Origin: JANRLL01 sp033762715
Lineage (GTDB): Bacteria; Pseudomonadota; Alphaproteobacteria; Rickettsiales; SXRF01
Direction: 5' to 3'
Length of the DNA stretch: 64,000 nt
Assembly: GCA_033762715.1 (NCBI GenBank)
Contig: JANRLL010000014.1
Coordinates: forward strand, 62,001-126,000
Shown here: positions 34,056-42,913 of the stretch, in pieces
Layout: each line of letters begins with the position of its first letter
How positions within the stretch are numbered: the stretch's first letter is position 1
Position numbers and translations under genes: made by a program
Notes under the pieces: generated by a model
Seen by the model: the letters and a program-made list of their open reading frames with translations, nothing else
Told to the model about the DNA's origin: nothing
The model's database searches: none

Positions 34056-34988
34056 TCAGGTCGTAATAATTTTAACGCGGCGAATGCGGCGAGAATCTGC
34101 GTCAGTAATTTCAAACTGCACGCCATGTGTATGTGGCACAACCTCGCCTCTAGCCGGCACGCGGCCGAGCTTGAAAAAGATAAGTCCGCCCAGTGTATCG
34201 AACTCATTGTCTTTTTCTTCCGTTACTAAATTCAAGCCCAATTCTTTTTCGAGTTTTTCAATACGCATGCGCGCGCTAACTTCAAATATACCATCACGCA
34301 GACGATGAATGCGATCGGTCTGGTCTTCGTCTTCATCATGCTCGTCTTGAATGTCGCCAACGATTTCTTCAAATACGTCTTCCATGGTCACCAACCCGTC
34401 AGTGCCACCATATTCGTCAACGACCATAGCGATATGACTGCCGGAATGACGCATCTTCACCAGCAAATCCAATACACGCATCGAGGGTGGAACCACCAAG
34501 ATGCTTCTCACCGCCGCTTTTAAATCATACGGGCGATCACCCGATAGCATCGGCAGCAAATCTTTTACATGCAGGAAGCCTAAAATACGATCCAGCGAAT
34601 CTTGGTAAACCGGTGTGCGCGTATGGCGCTGCTCATAGATATGCGCCTTTAACTGCTCCAGGGAAATATCGGCAGATACCGCTGCAATATCCGGGCGCGG
34701 CACCATAATATCACTCACCTTGATATCACCAAAGGTCAGCACATTATGCAGCATGATTTTTTCTTCAGGCTCAAGCGGAACCTGGCCCTGCTCCTCGTGC
34801 TCTTCGATGGCTTCTTCAAGCATTTCTTTTAGGGAGGCATCAGGCCGGTTGGTCAGCGCATGGCGCAACCAGCGCCGAATCGCTTGCAGCAAGGATTGTT
34901 TTTCGGAACTACTCTCGGGTTCAACGCGGCTATCGCCCGATAGGGCGGTTGAAGCAATGTCTGAAGTTTTTTTAGCGGCGTTATTCAT
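34056..34988 (-). CDS. CBS/CorC_HlyC-domain protein (CorC/TlyC-like)
   Basis: 310 residues without the DUF21 membrane domain. A CBS pair (~85-215) contains VSDIMVPRPDIAAVSADISLEQL, HTRTPVYQDSLDRILGFLHVKDLL and MVVDEYGGTDGLVTMEDVFEEIVGDI. A C-terminal CorC_HlyC domain (~230-308) ends GGLIFFKLGRVPARGEVV. Homologues beside lnt and ybeY are annotated as magnesium/cobalt efflux CorC or haemolysin-like TlyC; real biochemical data are thin. Confidence 0.92.
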   Translation of the reverse strand: MNNAAKKTSDIASTALSGDSRVEPESSSEKQSLLQAIRRWLRHALTNRPDASLKEMLEEAIEEHEEQGQVPLEPEEKIMLHNVLTFGDIKVSDIMVPRPDIAAVSADISLEQLKAHIYEQRHTRTPVYQDSLDRILGFLHVKDLLPMLSGDRPYDLKAAVRSILVVPPSMRVLDLLVKMRHSGSHIAMVVDEYGGTDGLVTMEDVFEEIVGDIQDEHDEDEDQTDRIHRLRDGIFEVSARMRIEKLEKELGLNLVTEEKDNEFDTLGGLIFFKLGRVPARGEVVPHTHGVQFEITDADSRRIRRVKIITT

Positions 34989-35027
34989 AGATATACTGTT
35001 ATCACTCTTAGCATTCAGGCAAACAAC

Positions 35028-35474
35028 TCACAAGTATGGATTATTAATACACAGTTTTTTAAGGATTTTTATTTCCTCAGCTTCCATCTTATCCGCCTCA
35101 TCGTCCCGTTCATGATCAAACCCCAGCAGATGCAATATGCCATGTACCAGCAAATGCGTGGTATGATCAGCGACTAATTTCTTTTGCGCCTTGGCCTCCG
35201 CACCTATTGTTTCATAGGCCAGGAAAATATCGCCCAGATGCTCGCCATCGCCAGGAAACGACAACACATTGGTCGGGCGATTTTTCCCACGATAGCTATG
35301 GTTCAACTCGGCCATCGACTTATCATCAGTCAGAATGATGGATAAGGCAACAGGGCCAGAAACCCTACGCTCACGAAGCACCGTATTACAAATCTCGGTA
35401 ACATATTTACAGTAAGGGCTAAGCCGCGACTTCCAGCGCTTATCCTGTAAATGGATCGTAAGCTCAGACGTCAT
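35028..35474 (-). CDS. ybeY: Endoribonuclease YbeY
   Basis: 148 residues from the ATG at 35472-35474 (MTSELTIHL), which overlaps the phoH end by 11 bases; an upstream ATG at 35519 lies deeper inside phoH. The zinc site H-x3-H-x5-H is in LLVHGILHLLGFDHERDDEA, preceded by NHSYRGKNRPTNVLSFP. It is needed for 16S rRNA 3' maturation and ribosome quality control. It belongs to the miaB-phoH-ybeY-corC-lnt run. Confidence 0.96.
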   Translation of the reverse strand: MTSELTIHLQDKRWKSRLSPYCKYVTEICNTVLRERRVSGPVALSIILTDDKSMAELNHSYRGKNRPTNVLSFPGDGEHLGDIFLAYETIGAEAKAQKKLVADHTTHLLVHGILHLLGFDHERDDEADKMEAEEIKILKKLCINNPYL

Positions 35475-36492
35475 TGGCTGAATTATTGCCGTTTTTCTTT
35501 TTCTTATCCCACTCGTCATAGGCCTGAATGATTTTTGCAGCCAGCGGGTGACGCACTACGTCGCCATCGCCAAAGCGTATCTTGCCGATATTTTCAATAC
35601 CCTCAAGTTTACGCACCGCATCACCCAAACCCGACTTTACGTCTTTGGGTAAATCGGTTTGGCTTAAGTCGCCGGTAACTACCATGCGCGCGCCTTGGCC
35701 CATGCGGGTTAGAAACATCTTCATTTGAGTTGCAGTCGTATTTTGCGCTTCATCCAAAATCACGAAGCAATTAGAGAAAGTACGGCCGCGCATAAACGCC
35801 AGGGGCGCCACTTCGATCTCACCCGTTTCCATATGACGTGCCAGGCGATCCGCTGGAATCATATCATAGAGCGCATCATAGAGCGGGCGTAAGTATGGAT
35901 CAATTTTCTCTTTTAAGTCGCCTGGCAAGAAGCCGAGCTTTTCACCCGCTTCCACCGCCGGACGCGACAGAATAATTTTCTCCACGCGGCTGCTGGTAAA
36001 CATGGCAACGGCCATGGCAACGGCGATATAGGTCTTACCCGTACCGGCCGGTCCAAGCGCAAACACCAACTCGTTATTCAAAAGCGATTGCATGTATTTT
36101 GCTTGAATATGCGAATAAGGTTTGATGGTTTTTTTCATGGTTTTAATCACCACCTGATCCTGACCGCCAAACAAGCTATGGTTATCGTCATTATCATGAT
36201 GGGCATGCATACGAATCGCCGCATCCAGCTGTGCAAGCCCCACTTCACCGCCCTTGGTCAAATCGGCATAGAGCAACTCAAGCACGTTGCGAGCTGATTC
36301 TACGGATGCTTTTTCTCCCGAGAGCACCAGCGTATTGCCACGATATGACGCCGAAATATTATATTTCTTTTCCAGCTTGGTCAGGTGAATATCTTCTTCA
36401 CCATAGAGCATCGGCAGCAACGCATTATCACGAAACACCAGATTTACATTGGCCGTATCTTGCTGAGCAGCTTTGGGGTGCTTTTCTTTCAC
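35464..36492 (-). CDS. phoH: PhoH family ATPase (YbeZ)
   Basis: 342 residues. The N-terminal ~110 residues form a KH-like RNA-binding region (YNISASYRGNTLVLSGEKASVESARNVLELLY). The C-terminal RecD-like ATPase has Walker A FALGPAGTGKTYIAVAMAV, EKLGFLPGDLKEKIDPYLRPLYDAL and Walker B NCFVILDEAQNTTATQMKMFLTR. The start is a GTG at 36490-36492 that shares one base with the miaB stop. YbeZ cooperates with YbeY in E. coli. Confidence 0.95.
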   Translation of the reverse strand: MKEKHPKAAQQDTANVNLVFRDNALLPMLYGEEDIHLTKLEKKYNISASYRGNTLVLSGEKASVESARNVLELLYADLTKGGEVGLAQLDAAIRMHAHHDNDDNHSLFGGQDQVVIKTMKKTIKPYSHIQAKYMQSLLNNELVFALGPAGTGKTYIAVAMAVAMFTSSRVEKIILSRPAVEAGEKLGFLPGDLKEKIDPYLRPLYDALYDMIPADRLARHMETGEIEVAPLAFMRGRTFSNCFVILDEAQNTTATQMKMFLTRMGQGARMVVTGDLSQTDLPKDVKSGLGDAVRKLEGIENIGKIRFGDGDVVRHPLAAKIIQAYDEWDKKKKNGNNSANDV

Positions 36493-37844
36493 TAGGACGC
36501 CTTTCTGAGAGAGGGTTCAATTAATTCACCCGACAGGCTGTTTAAAAACCCGCCGGTTATTTTCACGTTCATAATATCGCCTTTGACTTGGCTAGCATTA
36601 TCTACATACACCGACTGCATGTACGGACTTTTGCCGAGCACCTGGCCTTCAAATTTGCCGCTGCGGTCAAACAACACCGGCATCACCTGGCCAATGCTTG
36701 CCTGGTTGAATGTCATCTGTTGATGTTGCAGCAACGCTTGCAGGCGCGCAAGACGTTCTTCTTTTACTTTTTCAGGGATTTGCCGCTCGTCGACCGCCGC
36801 CGGTGTGCCAGGGCGTGGGCTGTATTTAAAGGAATAGGCCTGCGCAAATTGAACGCGCTCAACTAAGGTCAAGGTGTCTTCAAAATCTTTGTCGCTTTCA
36901 CCGGGGAATCCCACGATAAAGTCAGACGACAGTGCAATATCTGGACGTGCAGCGCGAAGGCGCACAATAATATCATGATAGAGTTCGACATCATGCTTAC
37001 GGTTCATTTTTTTAAGCACTTGGTCTGAACCCGATTGAATCGGCAAATGCAAAAACGGCATAAGCTTGGGCTCGCTGCCATGGATGGCAATTAAATCATC
37101 TGACATATCGCGCGGATGCGAGGTGATGTAGCGAATGCGCTCCAGACCGCGAATCTGCGCCAAGCGGTCAATAGCAGCAGCCAACGACCAGGTCTTGCCC
37201 TCGCCTTCGCCGTGATAGGCATTGACGTTTTGACCCAGCAAATGGATTTCTTTAGCGCCCATATCGACCAGACGGCGCGCTTCGGCCTCGATGGTGGCCA
37301 TTGGACGTGAATATTCTGCGCCGCGCGTATACGGCACCACGCAGAAGCTGCAGAATTTATCACAACCTTCCTGCACCGATAAAAAGGCCGACACGCCTTG
37401 CGAAGAGGTGACATCCGGCAGCAAGTCAAATTTTTGCACGGTGGGGAAATCAAGCTCGACTACGCCACCATTATCGCGGATGGCGCGGGTGACCATTTCC
37501 GGCAACTGGTGATAGCTTTGTGACCCCAATACAATATCCACATACGGCGCACGTTTGATGATTTCTGCGCCTTCAGCTTGGCCAACACAGCCGCCCACCG
37601 CTATCAACATGCGGCCGCCCTTAGCGGATTTTTTTTCTTTTTCTTGGCGGATGCGGCCTAAATCGGAATAGACTTTCTCTTCGGCTTTTTCGCGAATATG
37701 ACAGGTGTTAAGCACCACCAGATCGGCATCGTCACAGCTATCCACCGGCGTGTAACCCAGCGGTGCCATGACATCGTGCATACGCACCGAGTCGTACACA
37801 TTCATTTGGCAGCCAAAGGTTTTTATATAGAGCTTTTTACTCAA
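36492..37844 (-). CDS. miaB: tRNA-2-methylthio-N6-dimethylallyladenosine synthase
   Basis: A 450-residue methylthiotransferase. The N-terminal UPF0004 domain supplies three Cys (TFGCQMNVYDS, LNTCHIREKAEEKV, AVGGCVGQAEG) for the auxiliary cluster. The radical-SAM motif is GCDKFCSFCVVPYTRG (C-x3-C-x2-C, ~160). The TRAM domain forms the C-terminal ~65 residues. It makes ms2i6A37 in tRNA. It overlaps phhB upstream by 4 bases. Confidence 0.97.
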   Translation of the reverse strand: MSKKLYIKTFGCQMNVYDSVRMHDVMAPLGYTPVDSCDDADLVVLNTCHIREKAEEKVYSDLGRIRQEKEKKSAKGGRMLIAVGGCVGQAEGAEIIKRAPYVDIVLGSQSYHQLPEMVTRAIRDNGGVVELDFPTVQKFDLLPDVTSSQGVSAFLSVQEGCDKFCSFCVVPYTRGAEYSRPMATIEAEARRLVDMGAKEIHLLGQNVNAYHGEGEGKTWSLAAAIDRLAQIRGLERIRYITSHPRDMSDDLIAIHGSEPKLMPFLHLPIQSGSDQVLKKMNRKHDVELYHDIIVRLRAARPDIALSSDFIVGFPGESDKDFEDTLTLVERVQFAQAYSFKYSPRPGTPAAVDERQIPEKVKEERLARLQALLQHQQMTFNQASIGQVMPVLFDRSGKFEGQVLGKSPYMQSVYVDNASQVKGDIMNVKITGGFLNSLSGELIEPSLRKAS

Positions 37845-38179
37845 GCGACACTCAACTGATCAATTTTCGCCGCGAGGATAAAGTCGTTCTCATGCAAGCC
37901 GGCGATGTTATGCGTCCACACCACGCATTCCACGTAACCCCACCCCAGCATAATATCCGGATGATGGCCTTCGGCTTCGGCAATCGGTGCCAGTCTTTGT
38001 ACAAAGGCCAAGGCCGACATAAAATCAGGAAAGGAAATCCGCTTGCGGATGGCACGGCCTTCTAGGGTCAGCTCCCATCCATTCACTTGTTGCAGCATTT
38101 TCTGCGCCGCATCGACCTTCATCGGAGGCGTCGTGCTGGCACAAGGACCACATTTTTTTTCACTTAACATTGTCTTCAT
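37841..38179 (-). CDS. phhB: Pterin-4a-carbinolamine dehydratase
   Basis: 112 residues. Conserved core EGHHPDIMLGWGYVECVVWTHNIAGLHENDFILA, with the catalytic His pair in GHHPD and a His in VWTHNI. The N-terminal KKCGPC is also typical of family members. It dehydrates 4a-hydroxytetrahydropterin after phenylalanine hydroxylase; no hydroxylase gene is in the window. The start may be either the ATG at 38179 or the one three codons later. Divergent from tsaB. Confidence 0.93.
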   Translation of the reverse strand: MKTMLSEKKCGPCASTTPPMKVDAAQKMLQQVNGWELTLEGRAIRKRISFPDFMSALAFVQRLAPIAEAEGHHPDIMLGWGYVECVVWTHNIAGLHENDFILAAKIDQLSVA

Positions 38180-38237
38180 TCACGCGCTATTGTGTATTGC
38201 TGCATTCTTACCCTGTTATAGGCCCGACGTCAAACAT

Positions 38238-38873
38238 ATGAAATATGCCCGTATTTTAGCCATTGAAAGCGCTACAGGCCCCACTAGCGTTGCAGTCTGG
38301 GACAATGGCCGTATCAGCGCCTACCTGGAAGATGCCAGCAAAACCATGCAGTCGGCGCGCCTTATTCCTATGGTTCATCAGGCACTAAAGCAGTCTGGCA
38401 TTGGCTTTTCGCAGTTTGATGCGCTGGCTTGCACAGTAGGCCCAGGAAGCTTTACCGGCATCCGCGTGGCACTGGCTGCGGCGCGTGGCATCTGTTTTGC
38501 GGCCCACATCCCAGGCTTGGGCTATACGACGCTAGAAGTACTTGCCCACGGCGCCCGTAAACAACAAGCCAAATCCCCTATTCGCGTGGCCATTTCCGCG
38601 GGCAAAGGCCAATATTACCTCCAGGATTTCACGGATACGCAAGCAGAACCCATCATTGCCAATCCAGACGCTATCCAGGTGCCTGAGGGTGGATTACTGG
38701 TTACCACCGAACATATACTCGATCATCTGCAAGGTCCTTCGGTCATACGGCTTGCCTCACCACGCGCCGACCTGCTGGCCGAAATGGCGGCAGCCGGTAT
38801 AAAAAGTCAATCGCTCAGCCCTTTCTATATTCGTCCGCCCGACGCTATCCCACCCACAAAATTTCTGGCCTAA
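38238..38873 (+). CDS. tsaB: tRNA threonylcarbamoyladenosine biosynthesis protein TsaB
   Basis: 211 residues from the ATG at 38238 (MKYARILAIESATGPTSVAV); the open frame extends upstream across phhB but not with coding character. The ASKHA signature is DALACTVGPGSFTGIRVALAAARGICFA (~68-95). TsaB lacks catalytic residues of its own and scaffolds TsaD/TsaE in t6A37 synthesis. rimI, often next, is absent; a lipoprotein gene follows 51 bases later. Confidence 0.93.
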   Translation: MKYARILAIESATGPTSVAVWDNGRISAYLEDASKTMQSARLIPMVHQALKQSGIGFSQFDALACTVGPGSFTGIRVALAAARGICFAAHIPGLGYTTLEVLAHGARKQQAKSPIRVAISAGKGQYYLQDFTDTQAEPIIANPDAIQVPEGGLLVTTEHILDHLQGPSVIRLASPRADLLAEMAAAGIKSQSLSPFYIRPPDAIPPTKFLA

Positions 38874-38924
38874 CGGACCAGAATTTTGCTATGATCGCCG
38901 CCTAATACACATCGGAGTTTTGCT

Positions 38925-39521
38925 ATGTCACGGGTTCGCTATCTCATTGCACTATCAGCCGCGCTCATTGCCAATGGCTGCAGCACGCATAAAGGCCTGG
39001 AATATCCACCGCCTTCTTTTAGGCAATATCAGCCTATTCATATGGCGGTATCGAGCATTGAATTCGTCGAAGAATATAAATCCCCTATGCGCGATCCGTA
39101 TGTGGAACATCTAATGCCATTCTCGCCGGCGGATGCCATGCGCATCTGGGTGCGCGACCGTATGCATGCGGTAGGTGGTGAAAAAACCATGCGCATCATC
39201 ATCAAAGAAGGCAGTGTCAAAGAAAAGAGCAGCTCCAATCCGCTCACTATGATGAATGTGTTCGGCAATAGCTCGGATAGTAAATATGAAGCTAAGCTAG
39301 AGGTGGAACTGCGTATCTATGGTGAAAGTCCCATTGCTGAATCGACCGTCACCGTCAATGCCTTGCGCAAAGCCGAAACGCGCGAGCGCGATAGTGCCGC
39401 ATCCCGCGACGAGGCCTATAAGCGCATGATTACCGAGCTGATGAATACGGCCAATGCCGAGCTGGAAAAAAGCATCTATCAATCGCTGTCTAGCTATATA
39501 AGCTATTCGCAAAATCCATAA
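38925..39521 (+). CDS. Hypothetical lipoprotein
   Basis: 198 residues, unrecognised family. The N-terminal 19 residues end in a lipobox-like LIANGC (Cys 19), so lipidation is likely though Asn at -2 is atypical. The mature part has a possible strand-rich core (MAVSSIEFVEEY, MRIIIKEGSVKEK, KYEAKLEVELRIYG, ESTVTVNALRK) and a C-terminal helix. An outer-membrane or periplasmic location is inferred. It ends 6 bases before the TauE/SafE gene and is probably in that operon. Confidence 0.75.
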   Translation: MSRVRYLIALSAALIANGCSTHKGLEYPPPSFRQYQPIHMAVSSIEFVEEYKSPMRDPYVEHLMPFSPADAMRIWVRDRMHAVGGEKTMRIIIKEGSVKEKSSSNPLTMMNVFGNSSDSKYEAKLEVELRIYGESPIAESTVTVNALRKAETRERDSAASRDEAYKRMITELMNTANAELEKSIYQSLSSYISYSQNP

Positions 39522-39527
39522 GCGAGC

Positions 39528-40439
39528 ATGATGATCTACCTTCCCATTGCGGAGCTCTCGGTCAATATCTTCGTCATTCTTGGGCTGGGTTGGATCACCG
39601 GTGTTTTATCGGGCATGTTTGGCGTGGGCGGCGGGTTTTTGATGACGCCGCTTTTGATGTTTATCGGCGTGTCCCCTAGCGTGTCGGTAGCAACCGCCGC
39701 CAACCAAATCATCGCCTCATCGGTGTCGGGATTTTTAGCGCATTGGCGCCGCGACAATGTGGATTTTCAAATGGGGCGTTACTTGCTGCTAGGCGGCATG
39801 GTAGGCTCGTCATTGGGTGTAGGCCTGTTTCGCTGGCTGCAACGCGGCGGCTATATTGATCTTACCATCTCCATTGCCTATGTCGTATTCCTAGGTGGCA
39901 TCGGCGCAATGATGGCCGGAGAGAGTTTCCGCGCGCTGCTTAAAACACCGAAAAAAAACACGCTTGAGCCTGAGCAACAGCGCTGGTGGCACCGGCTGCC
40001 GATGGTGCGCGAATTTCCTAAATCCAAACTAAAAATCAGTTTGCTGCTGCCACTGACTATCGGCTTCTTGGTAGGCATTCTGGTGTCGCTGATGGGCGTA
40101 GGCGGCGGATTTTTTCTGGTGCCTGCTATGATTTATATTTTAGGCATGCCCACCAGTGTGGTGATTGGCACCTCGCTGTTTCAAATTATTTTTATCTCGG
40201 CAAACGTCACGCTGCTGCAAGCCATCACCACCCAGACGGTTGATATTTTGCTGGCGCTTCTGCTGCTGTCCGGCTCGGTCATCGGCGCACAATTCGGCTC
40301 GCATTTGGGTGCTAAAATACGCGGCGAATATTTGCGCGGACTGCTTGCGGCTATTGTACTGTGCATTGCGGTGAAGCTGGCCTTTGGCCTGTTTACACCG
40401 CCGGCTGACATTTATAGCGTGAGTGTTATCGATGACTAG
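39528..40439 (+). CDS. TauE/SafE family sulfite/anion exporter
   Basis: A 303-residue membrane protein with two homologous halves. Each half carries a Gly-rich loop typical of the family: GVLSGMFGVGGGFLMTPLLM (~24-43) and GILVSLMGVGGGFFLVPAM (~183-201). About eight or nine membrane segments, with a cytoplasmic Glu/Lys-rich loop in the middle (~140-160). Substrates in the family include sulfite and sulfoacetate; none can be assigned. The partner TIGR02186 gene overlaps its end. Confidence 0.92.
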   Translation: MMIYLPIAELSVNIFVILGLGWITGVLSGMFGVGGGFLMTPLLMFIGVSPSVSVATAANQIIASSVSGFLAHWRRDNVDFQMGRYLLLGGMVGSSLGVGLFRWLQRGGYIDLTISIAYVVFLGGIGAMMAGESFRALLKTPKKNTLEPEQQRWWHRLPMVREFPKSKLKISLLLPLTIGFLVGILVSLMGVGGGFFLVPAMIYILGMPTSVVIGTSLFQIIFISANVTLLQAITTQTVDILLALLLLSGSVIGAQFGSHLGAKIRGEYLRGLLAAIVLCIAVKLAFGLFTPPADIYSVSVIDD

Positions 40440-41157
40440 GTGGCTTCTCATCGCTTGGCTTTTATTGCCGGTCGGCGCGCACGCCACACCGGTGGAGGCG
40501 GTGATTTCGGAAGATTTAATCACTATGGATGCGAGCTTCACCGGCACCAAAATGTTTTATGTAGGCGCGCGCAATGATAATGGCGATATTGTGGTGGTGG
40601 TGCGCGGTCCGCAAAAAAACTATATGGTGCGCAAGAAAGAAAAAATCCTCGGTATGTGGCTTAATCACGACCGCATGAAGTTTTTCAATGTGCCCAGCTA
40701 TTATGCACTCGCCAGTAATAAGCCGCTTTCCGATATTGAGCAAACAGCACTCTTTGCACAGCTAGGCATTGGTCATGACAATCTATTCATGCAGCATTCC
40801 TTTAGCGCAGACACCAGCAAGGTAGATGCGTTTTCCCAGGCCCTGCTCGATTACCAGATAAAACAACGCCTCTACACAAAAGAGCCTATCGCGCTCAGCG
40901 GCGGCGAGCGGTTGCTCAAAGCCCTGATTGCATTTCCAGACACTATTCCCACCGGCGAATATACAGCCGAAATCTATTTGGTCAGCGACGGTGAAGTGAC
41001 CGGAATGCAGTCGAACCCCATTCATGTCATCAAAAGCGGACTCGATGCTGTGATTTATAATTATGCCCATAACCAGCCCGAAATTTACGGCATTATCGCC
41101 ATCTTCATGGCGTTTTCGATTGGCTGGCTGGGTGGTCGTATTTTTAACAAAGGATAG
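40432..41157 (+). CDS. TIGR02186 family membrane-anchored protein
   Basis: A 241-residue protein with a signal peptide (~1-18, ending AHA), a periplasmic beta-rich domain (VEAVISEDLITMDASFTGTKMFYVGARNDNGDIVVVVRGPQ in segments, ~20-200) and a C-terminal membrane anchor (IYGIIAIFMAFSIGWLGGRIF). This matches the alphaproteobacterial TIGR02186 family, usually paired with a TauE/SafE exporter, as here. The ATG at 40432 lies inside the upstream stop region (ATGACTAG). Role unknown, likely accessory to the exporter. Confidence 0.88.
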   Translation: MTRWLLIAWLLLPVGAHATPVEAVISEDLITMDASFTGTKMFYVGARNDNGDIVVVVRGPQKNYMVRKKEKILGMWLNHDRMKFFNVPSYYALASNKPLSDIEQTALFAQLGIGHDNLFMQHSFSADTSKVDAFSQALLDYQIKQRLYTKEPIALSGGERLLKALIAFPDTIPTGEYTAEIYLVSDGEVTGMQSNPIHVIKSGLDAVIYNYAHNQPEIYGIIAIFMAFSIGWLGGRIFNKG

Positions 41158-41160
41158 TGT

Positions 41161-41658
41161 ATGGATATAGCTCGCCCCTTTGCCAACCCCGTTACCAAAC
41201 CACCGCGCTATATGGTCTGCGTCGATCATCGCGAAGAGTCGCGCACGGCCTTGCGCCTAGCCTGCATGAAAGCACTCGCCCGCTCCGGCTCAGTGGTGAT
41301 TGTGCATGTAATTCCGCCCGCTGATTTTCAGACACTGGGCGCCATTGCCGACCGCATGCGCGAAGAACGCAAAAAAGAAGGCGAAGAGTTGCTGCAAACG
41401 CTCATCAATGAGGCAGCGGCTCATTACGGCGTTACCCCTGCTCCGGTGCTACGGGAAGGTGCAGCTGGCGATGAGATCGTCGCTAATGCGCTGGAAGATC
41501 ATGATGTGATTATGCTTGTGATCGGTGTGGCTAGCCATAATAATGGTCGCGGCAAGCTCTCGGCTTGGCTTGCCAGTCAGCTGGGCAACAAGCTCTTGGT
41601 ACCGCTACTCATGGTGCCTGGCAATTTAACCGACGAGCAATTGCAATCACTGGTGTGA
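41161..41658 (+). CDS. Universal stress protein (UspA family)
   Basis: A 165-residue single Usp domain. YMVCVDHREESRTALRLACMKALARSGSVVIVHVIPP forms the first strand-helix-strand unit, and a C-terminal strand pair ends with LLVPLLMVPG. The usual ATP-binding G-x2-G-x9-G-S/T reads IGVASHNNGRGKLSAWLASQ, a poor match, so ATP binding is doubtful. It is 3 bases after the TIGR02186 gene, and its end overlaps the convergent RDD gene by 12 bases. Confidence 0.88.
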   Translation: MDIARPFANPVTKPPRYMVCVDHREESRTALRLACMKALARSGSVVIVHVIPPADFQTLGAIADRMREERKKEGEELLQTLINEAAAHYGVTPAPVLREGAAGDEIVANALEDHDVIMLVIGVASHNNGRGKLSAWLASQLGNKLLVPLLMVPGNLTDEQLQSLV

Positions 41659-42231
41659 TTTTTTCTCTATGCGAATTACCACGGTGTGCGCGAGTTTATC
41701 GTGCCAGCCTTGACGGCGCTTATTAAACCCGATCCAGAAAAATCCCAGCAATAAGGGAATGGCTGACAACACGTAGCCCGCCAGGCGCAGCGCCATTTGG
41801 CGCATTGTAATCGGCTCTAAGCTTTGTGCATCGACGATTTTCATCCGAAGCAACACTTTGCCTGGGGTTGCCGCCCAGCGATGCCAACAGAAGAGAATAG
41901 CTGCACCTAGTATCACCATTTGAATCGCACCCGATACCAACCACCAGTCGATGATTTTCATCTCATAGAGATAATGCAAATACCATTCGCCCAACGCATT
42001 CTGATCGGAGAATTCCTGCGACTTCGCACGCACATATTCCCAATCCAGCGGCGGCTTGGGATAAAGGCGATTAAAGGCAAAATCCATAATGGGCTGCACG
42101 AAAATCGCAAGCAAGGCAGCATCAATTGTCGCTGCAAACATGCGGCGATTCATACCTGCATAAATCTCAGGTATAACATCCGGCCGTTTGCCGGTGCCCA
42201 TGATGGCAAGGTAGCGCCTAAACTTGCTCAT
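41647..42231 (-). CDS. RDD family membrane protein
   Basis: 194 residues from the ATG at 42229-42231. The RDD signature opens the domain as NRRMFAATIDAALLAIFVQP. Three hydrophobic segments follow, with TPGKVLLRMKIVDAQSLEPITMRQMALRLAGYVL and GFNKRRQGWHDKLAHTVVIR typical of the family. Function unknown. It starts 14 bases inside the end of bioD and so is translationally coupled to the biotin operon, though no link to biotin is known. Confidence 0.88.
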   Translation of the reverse strand: MSKFRRYLAIMGTGKRPDVIPEIYAGMNRRMFAATIDAALLAIFVQPIMDFAFNRLYPKPPLDWEYVRAKSQEFSDQNALGEWYLHYLYEMKIIDWWLVSGAIQMVILGAAILFCWHRWAATPGKVLLRMKIVDAQSLEPITMRQMALRLAGYVLSAIPLLLGFFWIGFNKRRQGWHDKLAHTVVIRIEKKSHQ

Positions 42232-42910
42232 GTTCGCAAATCCAACTGATAGGTGGCATGGCTTTCCACAACTCCTGGGTGACACGCAGGCGCGGTATTT
42301 TCACAATCGGCACATTATGGTCGATAAATTTTTCTAAAGTCGTAGCGGTATCTTGCAGCGAGGCGGCGCTTTTATCGGACTCACTTAGCACCACCGCACG
42401 AATGGGCAAGTGACGCGCATTCAACACTTCCAGCGCGGTGAGTGTGTGGCTGATAGAGCCGACATAGGTACCCGCCACCAGTATCACCGGCCAGCCTAAC
42501 GCGCTCATCCAATCAAGCACAGTATGGCTGTTGTTAAGCGGGGACATGATACCCCCCACCCCTTCCACCAATGTCACATCGGCACTGAGTGCAGCATAAT
42601 CACGGCATAGCGTCACCAGCGTGTTCAAGTCAATGGATTGGCCTTCAAGCGCAGCAGCCATATTAGGCGCCAAGGCTGCTTTATAACGCCAGGGCGAAAT
42701 AGTGGCCGCCACTTCTTCACTCACCGACAAACCGCAGCTTTTTAAAATCAGCGCCGTATCGGTTTCTTGGGAATGCGCATTATAGCCGGAGATAATCGGC
42801 TTGAGCGCCGTTACTTTTTTGCCGGCCTGACGCAGCTGCCAACATAGGCTCGTGGTCACCAGCGTCTTGCCGATATCCGTGCCGCTTGCTGTAATAAAAA
42901 ATGGGTTCAT
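42218..42910 (-). CDS. bioD: Dethiobiotin synthetase
   Basis: A 230-residue P-loop enzyme forming the ureido ring of dethiobiotin from DAPA, CO2 and ATP. Walker A is TASGTDIGKTLVTTSLC (~8-20). KPIISG carries the conserved Lys, VEGVGGIMSPLN (~116) is the family motif, and PVILVAGTYVGSISHTLTALE follows. The sequence is full length. It is 3 bases after bioC within a co-oriented bioF-bioH-like-bioC-bioD run. Confidence 0.96.
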   Translation of the reverse strand: MNPFFITASGTDIGKTLVTTSLCWQLRQAGKKVTALKPIISGYNAHSQETDTALILKSCGLSVSEEVAATISPWRYKAALAPNMAAALEGQSIDLNTLVTLCRDYAALSADVTLVEGVGGIMSPLNNSHTVLDWMSALGWPVILVAGTYVGSISHTLTALEVLNARHLPIRAVVLSESDKSAASLQDTATTLEKFIDHNVPIVKIPRLRVTQELWKAMPPISWICEHEQV

Positions 42911-42913
42911 ACC